Position numbers and translations under genes: made by a program
DNA from: Dehalococcoidia bacterium
GTDB lineage: Bacteria > Chloroflexota > Dehalococcoidia > Lucifugimonadales > Lucifugimonadaceae
Direction: 5' to 3'
Length of the DNA: 5,736 nt
NCBI GenBank assembly: GCA_002700125.1
Contig: PACM01000054.1
Span: forward strand, 1 to 5,736
Part shown: one piece after another, positions 1 through 5,736 of the stretch
Position numbering within the stretch: position 1 is the first letter of the stretch
Layout: every line of letters starts with the position of its first letter
The notes under the pieces: model-generated
What the model was told of the DNA's origin: nothing
Database searches by the model: none
Seen by the model: only the letters and a program-made list of their open reading frames with translations

Positions 1-77
1 ACATGGGAAGGTACTTTTACACCTCTAAGTCTTAACTCAGTTCCCATACCTCCATCACCAATGATTAAGTTATTCAT
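1..77 (-). CDS. Homocysteine S-methyltransferase family protein, N-terminal fragment (runs off left edge)
   Basis: Only the first 25 codons are in the window. They begin with an ATG at 77 and read leftward off the edge. The peptide contains IGDGGMGTELRLRG, the glycine-rich first beta-strand and loop that opens the homocysteine S-methyltransferase TIM barrel (MmuM, betaine-homocysteine methyltransferase and the MetH N-terminal domain). It is followed by a VPSH stretch resembling the segment before the family's WSA motif. These enzymes move a methyl group from S-methylmethionine, glycine betaine, a sulfonium compound or methylcobalamin onto homocysteine, giving methionine. The zinc-binding cysteines lie outside the window, so neither the donor nor catalytic competence can be judged. 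The start overlaps the stop of the upstream hydrolase as ATGA, which implies translational coupling. Only a weak AGAAG precedes the start. The family call is firm despite the short length; the substrate is not assigned. Confidence 0.85.
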   Translation of the reverse strand, partial: MNNLIIGDGGMGTELRLRGVKVPSH

Positions 78-844
78 AGTACTTCTATAAGGTAATCTAA
101 AACTGTATTTGGACTTTCTATCATTAGGGTGTGTCCTGAATCAGCTATTACTTTAACTTCAGGATTGTTGAATGATTTTATCAAATCATTTGCTTTTAAA
201 GGAGGGGTAAGAAAATCTTTTTTACCTAAAATTAAGAGTGTATTTGCACTTACTTTTTTAGCACTTTCAAATCCACTTCCGTATTCTGTGCATGCTCTTA
301 AGTCTTGATAAATAACACCTTTGCCTGATTTTTCTAATAATTTTTTAGTAGAACCGGTCATCCAAATACCAGGGTTTGTATTTCTTCCTAGTCTTGCAGG
401 ATTGCTGTAACCCATGAAAGTTAGAATGTCTATCGCTTCAGATTTATTATCTTTTGCATAATTCAAAAGAGCTTCAGAAACTGCCATTGGAAAGGCAGTG
501 CCTACCAATACAAGATTTTTTGTTCTTTTTTGAGCTAAGGCTGCAGTTTCTAGAGCAATTAAAGAGCCCATGCTATGACCTACCACAGAAAATTCTTTTA
601 CATTTAACTTATCTAGATAGTTTATTAACCATTCAGCCATTGCAGGAATGGTACGAAGTAATTTCCCTTTACTCCTGCCATGCCCTGGTAAATCAATTCC
701 CAACACATTTCGTTTTTTTCTAAGGAAATACCTTATGGGAAGGGTCCAAACAGTATGGTCCATTCCTGTACCATGAATGAAAACTATAGGGTGTTCAGTA
801 CTCTTTAGACCCTCGGGTCCAGAAAAACAGAAAGTACTACTCAT
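74..844 (-). CDS. Alpha/beta hydrolase fold protein
   Basis: This 256-residue protein is a single-domain alpha/beta hydrolase of ordinary length, with no signal peptide or membrane segment, so it is probably cytoplasmic. The oxyanion-hole motif HGTG is at residues 24-27. The nucleophile elbow GHSMGS is at 89-94, with Ser91 as nucleophile. The acid is probably Asp210 in GKKDFLTP, and the base His238 in SGHTLMIESP, so the catalytic triad looks complete. A helical cap region lies at about 120-195. The substrate cannot be read from the sequence. MetX homoserine acetyltransferase also has this fold and often neighbours sulfhydrylase genes, but this protein is about 100 residues shorter and has a generic GHSMG elbow, so MetX is unlikely. 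Esterase, thioesterase and lactonase roles all remain possible. The start is fixed by an ATGA overlap with the upstream sulfhydrylase stop, and the gene's own stop overlaps the next start in the same way. No good Shine-Dalgarno site precedes it. Confidence 0.88.
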   Translation of the reverse strand: MSSTFCFSGPEGLKSTEHPIVFIHGTGMDHTVWTLPIRYFLRKKRNVLGIDLPGHGRSKGKLLRTIPAMAEWLINYLDKLNVKEFSVVGHSMGSLIALETAALAQKRTKNLVLVGTAFPMAVSEALLNYAKDNKSEAIDILTFMGYSNPARLGRNTNPGIWMTGSTKKLLEKSGKGVIYQDLRACTEYGSGFESAKKVSANTLLILGKKDFLTPPLKANDLIKSFNNPEVKVIADSGHTLMIESPNTVLDYLIEVL

Positions 845-2142
845 TTCGAGATCTTTTTAACAGCACCAAAGCCTAATTCTAGATCATTTATAAGATCTTC
901 ACGGTCTTCTAATCCAATTGAGAGTCTAAGAGTTCCCTCAGAAATCCCAGCTTTTTTTAGAGAGTCTTCATCCATTCTGTGATGGGTCGTACTGGCAGGG
1001 TGTATAACTAATGATTTAGCATCACCAACATTAGCTAAATGAGAAAATATACTTAGGTTTTCTATAAAAGCTTTACCAGCTTCCCTACCGCCCTTAAGTT
1101 CAAAAGTAAAAACTGCTCCACAACCTTTACCTAACAACTTTGAAGCCAGGTTATGATCTGGATGACTTGGTAGAGTTGGGTAAATGACTTTTTCTACCAG
1201 ATCATGATTGTTAAGATAATCGACTATTTTTACTGTTGTCTCTACATGACGATCCATGCGAAGACCTAAGGTTTCAATTCCTTGCAGTACCAAAAATGCA
1301 GTATGTGGACTCATACAAGCTCCAAAGTCTCTTGCACCTTCTTTTCGTGCTCTTGATATAAAGGCAGCAGGTCCAAATTCTTGAGTAAAAATCATATTAT
1401 GAAATCCTTCATAGGGCTCAGTAAGTTGTGGATATTTTCCAGATTTATCCCAATCAAAATTACCGCTATCAACTAATAACCCTCCAATAACTACTCCATG
1501 TCCCGAAAGAAATTTAGTAGCTGAGTGAAAAATTAAATCTGCTCCCAAATCAAAAGGTCGTATTAAATGTGGAGTAGTAAATGTAGAGTCAACAAGTAAA
1601 GGGATACCATTGTCATGGCTAATTGATGAAATAGTTTCAATATCCATTACATCAAGTCCTGGATTTCCAAGTGTTTCGCCAAATACTAAGCGAGTATTCT
1701 CTTTAAAGCTTTTCTTAACCAAATCTATATCTCTGAAGTCAATAAAAGTGGTGTCTATGCCAAACCTGGGAAAGGTGTACTCAAGAAGATTATGACTGCC
1801 TCCATAAAGACAATTCGAGGCAATAATATGAGAACCACTATCCATGATAGTAGAAATTGCAAGATGCATTGCTGCTTGACCACTTGAAGTCGCTATTGCA
1901 CCTATACCTCCTTCTAGAGCTGATATTCTTTCTTCTAAAACTGAATTTGTAGGGTTAGTAATTCTAGAATAAACATGTCCTGTTCTCTCAACATTAAAGA
2001 TTCCAGCAGCTATTTCTGAATTATCAAAAACAAAAGAAGAAGTTTGATATATTGGTGTAGCTCTTGCTCCAGTTGTTGGATCTGGTCTCTGACCTGCATG
2101 AAGAGACAAGGTGTCGGGTTTTAATTCTTTAGGATCTTTCAT
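841..2142 (-). CDS. metY: O-acetylhomoserine sulfhydrylase-type Cys/Met metabolism PLP enzyme
   Basis: This 433-residue fold-type I PLP enzyme belongs to the Cys/Met metabolism family. The landmarks are YSRITNPT (58-65, PLP phosphate contacts from the neighbouring subunit), SSGQAA (86-91), VDSTFTTP (184-191, with Asp185 for the pyridine nitrogen), the SATK motif with the PLP Schiff-base Lys210, and TLRLSIG with the substrate carboxylate Arg406. The length of about 430, and the LTEPYEGFHNMIF stretch after the PLP lysine, favour O-acetylhomoserine sulfhydrylase over the shorter cystathionine synthases and lyases. The expected reaction is O-acetylhomoserine plus sulfide giving homocysteine, or with methanethiol giving methionine directly, in the cytoplasm. 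Product homocysteine would feed the methyltransferase two genes downstream. The ATG at 2142 gives the family's usual N-terminus (LHAGQ near residue 15). It lies 19 bases after the transporter stop and has no Shine-Dalgarno site. The exact thiol acceptor is inferred, and methionine gamma-lyase activity is a weaker alternative. Confidence 0.88.
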   Translation of the reverse strand: MKDPKELKPDTLSLHAGQRPDPTTGARATPIYQTSSFVFDNSEIAAGIFNVERTGHVYSRITNPTNSVLEERISALEGGIGAIATSSGQAAMHLAISTIMDSGSHIIASNCLYGGSHNLLEYTFPRFGIDTTFIDFRDIDLVKKSFKENTRLVFGETLGNPGLDVMDIETISSISHDNGIPLLVDSTFTTPHLIRPFDLGADLIFHSATKFLSGHGVVIGGLLVDSGNFDWDKSGKYPQLTEPYEGFHNMIFTQEFGPAAFISRARKEGARDFGACMSPHTAFLVLQGIETLGLRMDRHVETTVKIVDYLNNHDLVEKVIYPTLPSHPDHNLASKLLGKGCGAVFTFELKGGREAGKAFIENLSIFSHLANVGDAKSLVIHPASTTHHRMDEDSLKKAGISEGTLRLSIGLEDREDLINDLELGFGAVKKISK

Positions 2143-2161
2143 AATAATTTTATATATTTAA

Positions 2162-3694
2162 CTAGTTTTTTTTGGTACTTATTTCTTTAAACACTGAGAT
2201 AGCCATTAAAGGATAGATGAAAAGTAATGGCAAAGATGCAAGTATTATTACATTAAGGGCTACTTGATGACTTGAGTATATAATTAATGCTGCGGGTAGG
2301 ACTCCTAAGACAATTGCCCAAAATAGCCTTAAATATTTTCCCGGATCATTTTTTTCCAATGAATTTTTTTGTACATGATAAGCAATCACAAATGACATTG
2401 AATCATAAGATGTTGTAACAAAAATTACTGTGATACCACAAAAAAGTAAAAGCATCAAAGTATCAAATGGCATTGTATGAACAACTGCTATAGCCGTATC
2501 TCCATGCGTACTATCAGTTATTTGTGATACAGCTAAAATTTCATTTACATCAAGACTCATTGAATAACCACCTAAAATCATATAAAAAAGCCAAGACCCA
2601 AGAGACCCAAATATAAGCATACCTAAAATCATCTCTCTAAGGGTCCTTCCTTTTGAAATACGAGCTATAAACAAGGCCACCAAAGGTCCAAAAGCTACCC
2701 ACCAAGCCCAATAAAATACTGTCCAAGTATCTGCAAAGTCTGATTGCTCCTTAATGCCTAAAGTGCTCATTTGCCAGAAGTGAGAGAACATAAAAATTAA
2801 TCCATCAAAAGAAGATTTTATAATTTCAAAAGTAGGTCCTAGAAATAAGACTACAATTAGAAAAATCCCTGCGAGAAGCATATTTATATCACTTAATCTT
2901 TTAATTCCATTAGTTAACCCTCTATAAACACTGTATCCAAAAAGACCTACACACAATCCTAAAACTCCTAGATCAACTAAAAAACTACCATCTAGATTGA
3001 ATATATTTGAGAATCCTGTACTCAGCATAGGTATGTAGGAGCCAATGGTTCCTCCCGCTGCACCAATTGTTGCTACCACAAATATAAAATCCACTATTCT
3101 GCCTATTAAAGAACTTTCTACATTTTTGATGCCTAAACCTCTAAGACTTGAACTTAAACGCAAAGTATTTAAATTATATTTATAAAATGAAACAGAAAGA
3201 GCAATAGCAGGAATGGCATAAAGAGCCCAGGCACTTATTCCCCAATGGAATAGTCCATATGCAGTTGAAAGGGCATAAGATTCTTTTGAATAAGGATTGA
3301 TTCCAAATAGAGACTCATCCAAGTAGTAGCCCCATTCAACACCTGACCAGTAAATAATTCCTCCACCAATTCCACCGCAAAAGAGCATACCTATCCAACT
3401 AATTGTTGAAAACTCTGTTTCTGCTTCCTTACCCCCAAGTTTGTATTTTCCTAATTTTGAGGCCGATAAATAAAGCACAAAAACAAAGCAAAATGGGGTA
3501 AGAATTAAATAAACTGGACCAAATACTGAAATAACTGAGTCTTTATAATTTTGGATTAATATAGCAGTATTTTCTGCATCATGAAGAATAAAAAAAGCTA
3601 GGCCGATTACTACAAATAAACTTGTTATAAAGGTTATGTAGTCGACATTTTTTTTACTAAAGGTTTTTAAAACTTCATCCACAACATGAAGCAT
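2162..3694 (-). CDS. BCCT-family betaine/carnitine/choline-type transporter
   Basis: Read from the ATG at 3694, this is a 510-residue inner-membrane protein with about 12 hydrophobic segments. It is a secondary transporter for quaternary ammonium or related onium compounds. Three signatures support the family: the glycine-rich third helix (residues 102-121, a GIGGG core), the eighth-helix block WTVFYWAWW (324-332) followed by ARISKGRT, and a TTSYDS segment (427-432) where BetP places its second sodium site. The BetP aromatic box appears complete: W151, W156, Y159 and W332 correspond to BetP Trp189, Trp194, Tyr197 and Trp374. The GxGxG form, rather than GxGxD, leans toward betaine-like substrates over choline. 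The usual EP after the glycine motif is EW here. Both tails are short (about 18 and 9 residues), so BetP's long osmosensing C-terminus is absent, which suggests nutrient uptake. A longer reading from an ATG at 3781 is rejected: its extra 29 residues overlap the divergent gene, and an AGAGG site sits directly before 3694. It heads the leftward operon. Confidence 0.9.
   Translation of the reverse strand: MLHVVDEVLKTFSKKNVDYITFITSLFVVIGLAFFILHDAENTAILIQNYKDSVISVFGPVYLILTPFCFVFVLYLSASKLGKYKLGGKEAETEFSTISWIGMLFCGGIGGGIIYWSGVEWGYYLDESLFGINPYSKESYALSTAYGLFHWGISAWALYAIPAIALSVSFYKYNLNTLRLSSSLRGLGIKNVESSLIGRIVDFIFVVATIGAAGGTIGSYIPMLSTGFSNIFNLDGSFLVDLGVLGLCVGLFGYSVYRGLTNGIKRLSDINMLLAGIFLIVVLFLGPTFEIIKSSFDGLIFMFSHFWQMSTLGIKEQSDFADTWTVFYWAWWVAFGPLVALFIARISKGRTLREMILGMLIFGSLGSWLFYMILGGYSMSLDVNEILAVSQITDSTHGDTAIAVVHTMPFDTLMLLLFCGITVIFVTTSYDSMSFVIAYHVQKNSLEKNDPGKYLRLFWAIVLGVLPAALIIYSSHQVALNVIILASLPLLFIYPLMAISVFKEISTKKN
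2166..2173 (-). other. A8 homopolymer and A-AAA-AAC slippery heptamer at the transporter 3' end
   Basis: On the coding (minus) strand the transporter ends ACC AAA AAA AAC TAG, with eight consecutive A. The last seven bases before TAG, A AAA AAC, form an in-frame X-XXY-YYZ heptamer, the shape used in -1 ribosomal frameshifting. A run of this length is also prone to RNA polymerase slippage and to sequencing error. Moving to the -1 frame adds eight codons (LVKYIKLL) and ends at a TGA (2141-2139) that overlaps the sulfhydrylase ATG as ATGA, the same junction type seen at the two downstream boundaries. No stimulatory hairpin was evident. The sequence is plain to see; any function is conjecture. 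Confidence 0.4.
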
Positions 3695-3699
3695 AACCG

Positions 3700-3704
3700 C
3701 CTCT
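3700..3704 (-). promoter_or_regulatory. Ribosome binding site of the BCCT transporter
   Basis: The minus strand reads AGAGG, then CGGTT, then ATG. This gives a four-base GAGG core match to the 16S anti-Shine-Dalgarno with a five-base spacer. It is the clearest ribosome binding site in the window, and it decides the transporter start at 3694 over the longer reading frame. Confidence 0.65.
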
Positions 3705-3708
3705 AAGC

Positions 3709-3714
3709 TAGAAT
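3709..3714 (+). promoter_or_regulatory. Possible -10 element for a leaderless sulfotransferase mRNA
   Basis: TAGAAT matches TATAAT at five of six positions and is followed by exactly six bases before the GTG start at 3721. Transcription would then begin at or next to the start codon, giving a leaderless message, which fits the absence of any Shine-Dalgarno site. The -35 position 17 bases upstream (ATGAAG) matches poorly. In an AT-rich genome such hexamers are common by chance. Confidence 0.28.
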
Positions 3715-3720
3715 GTAAAT

Positions 3721-5724
3721 GTGAATAAAGAAAAAAATATTCAAGTTTCAGTAAAAGAGGCTTATAACAATGCTGCTTCATTATTAGAATCCGGTAATTA
3801 TGAGTTAGCTGAAAAACAACTTGCAGAAATTCTTCAAAATTACCCTAATGAACCCAATTCACTTCGGTTAAGTGGAATTTCATCCTTAGATCAAGACAAA
3901 CCAGAGATAGCCTTAATACCACTACAAAAGGCCATTAAGGTTGCCCCAGGTTTTGCTCAAGCCCACGAAGATTTAGCAACAGCTTGGTTTTTGCTTAATG
4001 AATTAGAAAAGTCAGAGGCTTGCCTCAAAACAGCTTTAAAGATTGATCCTAAGAAGTTTTCAGCTTGGAAAAATTTAGGAGATATTTTATCCGATCAAGG
4101 AAGAGATAAAGAAGCAACTAAAGCTTACGAAAGGGCAATAGCTACAGATAAAAAATATAGTAATCTAAAGGAAGCTATAGCTTTAGTAAGAAAAGGGCAA
4201 TCAGGAGAAGCAGAAACAATATATAAACAAATTTTAAAAGATGATCCTAACAACGTAGATGCATTGAGACTTCTAGGTCTTCTAGCTACAAAAAGTGGCG
4301 CCATAGATGATGGAATAATGATGCTTAGGAAGTGTACTGAAATTGCTCCTGATTATTCTCTTGCTTGGGAAAACCTAGCTAATATGTATCGACAAAAAGA
4401 AGGTTATGAAAATTTAGATAAGTCAATTTATTGTTTTAAAAAAGCAACTGAATTAAGACCAAATTGGGCTGAAGGTTGGGCTGGATTGGGAACTGTTTAC
4501 ACAAGGTCTTCTATTCATGATAAAGGAATAAAAGCTTATAAAAAATCTATAGCTATCAAAGATAACCAACCTAGAGTCCATTTAAGTTTAGGGCACATTT
4601 ATAAAACCACTGGCAACCAAAAACTGTCTATTAATTCTTACCATAATGCAATAAGCCATCTTCCTATGTTTGGGGAGGCTTATTGGAGTTTGGCTAACCT
4701 CAAAACTTATAATTTTTCGAAAGAAGAAATTAATTTAATGGAAAAGCAATTACTTAATAAAGAGTTACCAGAAAGAGAAAAAGTTCACTTTCTATTTGCA
4801 CTAGGTAAGGCATATGAGGATCAACAAAATTATAAAAAATCTATGGATTATTACAATCAAGGAAACGACTTAAACAGAGGAAGAAGTAACTATGATCCTA
4901 AAGCCATAGAAGCTATAACCCAAAGGTTGATTAATTTTTTTAATGAAGATTTTATAAAAGAAAAAATAGGTCTCGGCGATAAAACTGATGATCCTATATT
5001 TATAGTTGGCCTCCCTAGATCAGGTTCAACTTTAATAGAACAGATTTTATCTAGTCATTCGAAAGTAGAAGGAACAATGGAACTCCCAAATATGCTTAAT
5101 ATTGCTCGAAAATTAGGCTCAAATACTCATGAACAAACTTCTTATCCAGAAGTCCTTTCTAATTTACCTAAAACAGAAATTGAAGCTCTAGGAAAAAAAT
5201 ATATTTCTGAAACGAAATTCCTTAGATCTAATCTCCCTTTTTTTATAGATAAGATGCCAAATAACTTTAGTCATATCGGGTTAATTAGTTTAATTCTTCC
5301 TAACGCAAAGATAATTGATGTCAGAAGAGATCCAATGGACACTTGTTTTAGTTGCTACAAACAATTATTTGCTAGAGGTCAAGTTTTTACATACGACTTA
5401 AATGAGATAGCTCGATATTATGTCAACTATATAAAATTGATGGATCACTGGGATAGGGTTTTACCGGGAAAAGTTTATCGAGTTATCTATGAAGAAATAG
5501 TCGGTAATCAAGAAGAGGAAACAAGGAGGTTACTTGATTTTTGTAATCTATCTTTTGAAAAAAATTGTCTTAAATTCTACGAGACCAAAAGGCCTGTGAA
5601 AACCGCAAGTTCTGAACAAGTTAGACTACCTATTTATAGTAAAGCCATTAACCATTGGCTTAAATACGAACAATTTTTAGATAAATTAAAATCTGGTTTA
5701 CTTTCTGTTACGAAAACAAGTTAG
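3721..5724 (+). CDS. TPR-repeat sulfotransferase
   Basis: This 667-residue protein has two parts. Residues 11-316 hold nine consecutive TPR units of about 34 residues; a degenerate unit follows at 317-350 and a last one at about 353-386. Residues 423-655 form a PAPS-dependent sulfotransferase domain (Sulfotransfer_3, tyrosylprotein-sulfotransferase-like). The 5'-phosphosulfate loop is GLPRSGSTLIEQI (430-442, with Arg433). Glu454 in TMELP sits where the catalytic Glu is expected. The 3'-phosphate site is VRRDPMDTCFSCYK, with Arg536 and Ser544 spaced as in human TPST2 (Arg184 and Ser192). It should move sulfate from PAPS to a hydroxyl on a protein, lipid or glycan, with the TPRs presenting the acceptor. 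There is no signal peptide or membrane helix, so it is probably cytoplasmic, and the acceptor is unknown. The start is GTG: an in-frame TAG lies at 3709-3711, and no other usual start codon follows it before 3721. The gene diverges from the transporter and nothing links the two functionally. No terminator hairpin is visible in the 12 bases after the stop. Confidence 0.9.
   Translation: MNKEKNIQVSVKEAYNNAASLLESGNYELAEKQLAEILQNYPNEPNSLRLSGISSLDQDKPEIALIPLQKAIKVAPGFAQAHEDLATAWFLLNELEKSEACLKTALKIDPKKFSAWKNLGDILSDQGRDKEATKAYERAIATDKKYSNLKEAIALVRKGQSGEAETIYKQILKDDPNNVDALRLLGLLATKSGAIDDGIMMLRKCTEIAPDYSLAWENLANMYRQKEGYENLDKSIYCFKKATELRPNWAEGWAGLGTVYTRSSIHDKGIKAYKKSIAIKDNQPRVHLSLGHIYKTTGNQKLSINSYHNAISHLPMFGEAYWSLANLKTYNFSKEEINLMEKQLLNKELPEREKVHFLFALGKAYEDQQNYKKSMDYYNQGNDLNRGRSNYDPKAIEAITQRLINFFNEDFIKEKIGLGDKTDDPIFIVGLPRSGSTLIEQILSSHSKVEGTMELPNMLNIARKLGSNTHEQTSYPEVLSNLPKTEIEALGKKYISETKFLRSNLPFFIDKMPNNFSHIGLISLILPNAKIIDVRRDPMDTCFSCYKQLFARGQVFTYDLNEIARYYVNYIKLMDHWDRVLPGKVYRVIYEEIVGNQEEETRRLLDFCNLSFEKNCLKFYETKRPVKTASSEQVRLPIYSKAINHWLKYEQFLDKLKSGLLSVTKTS
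3772..4551 (+). repeat. Tandem duplication of a four-TPR block (protein level)
   Basis: Protein residues 18-140 realign with 152-277. From 18 to 86 the offset is a constant 134 residues, with 21 of 69 identities counted by hand, including LRL.G, IL...PN and the AP at the end of the second unit. After a three-residue insertion near residue 227 the offset becomes 137, and W.NLG/W.GLG and AY..(A/S)I continue to match. Units 1-4 thus pair with units 5-8. The DNA has diverged, so the event is old. General TPR consensus accounts for part of the similarity. Confidence 0.45.
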
Positions 5725-5736
5725 ATTAAATGATAT

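Larger units (their letters stand above)
3695..3720. promoter_or_regulatory. 26-base divergent intergenic gap
   Basis: This is the whole space between the transporter ATG (leftward) and the sulfotransferase GTG (rightward). It is too short to hold two ordinary promoters with untranslated leaders, so at least one promoter must lie inside the opposing coding region and the 5' ends of the transcripts probably overlap. I looked for a leftward -35/-10 pair in the first 130 bases of the sulfotransferase gene and found none convincing. No inverted repeat suggesting an operator stands out. Confidence 0.6.

Noticed and set aside
454..723. A rightward 89-codon open frame inside the hydrolase gene.
   Set aside because: It is antisense to a clear alpha/beta hydrolase, has no recognisable domain, and is the kind of frame expected opposite AT-rich coding sequence.
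74..844. Assigning the hydrolase as MetX homoserine O-acetyltransferase because it neighbours metY.
   Set aside because: At 256 residues it is far shorter than MetX, and its GHSMGS elbow and overall pattern are those of generic small alpha/beta hydrolases.
1610..1795. A rightward 61-codon open frame inside the metY gene.
   Set aside because: It is antisense to a well-conserved PLP enzyme, with no motif and no ribosome binding signal.
2149..2154. A TATAAA hexamer on the minus strand, six bases before the metY ATG, as an internal leaderless promoter.
   Set aside because: The 19-base gap is pure AT-rich sequence where such hexamers are expected by chance, and no -35-like match lies 16-18 bases upstream.
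2143..2161. A SAM riboswitch or terminator between the transporter and metY, as sometimes found before methionine genes.
   Set aside because: The gap is 19 bases with no GC-rich stem; there is no room for either element.
3695..3781. An N-terminal extension of the transporter to an ATG at 3781 (29 more residues).
   Set aside because: It lies entirely across the gap and the first 20 codons of the sulfotransferase, has no family-like sequence, and the ATG at 3694 has an AGAGG site at correct spacing and gives a normal BCCT length.

Overview
The window is AT-rich (roughly 35% GC by eye) and almost entirely coding. The gaps between genes are 19 and 26 bases, and two gene pairs overlap by 4 bases. 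Clear Shine-Dalgarno sites are scarce. This compact, low-GC style, together with a BCCT onium-compound transporter and a TPR-sulfotransferase, suggests a small-genome marine planktonic proteobacterium (SAR86- or SAR11-like). That placement is inference; the sequence carries no taxonomic marker.

Positions 1-3694 hold a leftward gene series. In transcription order it contains a BCCT-family transporter (3694-2162), an O-acetylhomoserine sulfhydrylase-type PLP enzyme (2142-841), a small alpha/beta hydrolase (844-74), and the first 25 codons of a homocysteine S-methyltransferase (77 to beyond the left edge). The last two junctions are ATGA stop/start overlaps. The first junction is a 19-base gap that would also become an ATGA overlap if an A8 run at the end of the transporter gene were read with a one-base shift. 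Together the genes look like a methionine and methylated-onium module. The transporter imports a trimethylammonium or dimethylsulfonium compound, the PLP enzyme makes homocysteine (or methionine from methanethiol), and the methyltransferase methylates homocysteine. The hydrolase has no obvious step.

Positions 3721-5724 hold one divergent rightward gene. It encodes a 667-residue cytoplasmic protein with about eleven TPR units followed by a PAPS-dependent sulfotransferase domain of the tyrosylprotein/Sulfotransfer_3 type. Its first eight TPRs look like a tandem duplication of a four-TPR block. Only 26 bases separate its GTG start from the transporter's ATG, so the promoters must overlap or sit inside the opposing genes. 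A TAGAAT hexamer six bases before the GTG, with no Shine-Dalgarno site, would fit a leaderless mRNA.

I saw no RNA genes, insertion sequences, CRISPR arrays, riboswitches or convincing terminators. The last 12 bases (5725-5736) are non-coding as far as they can be read.
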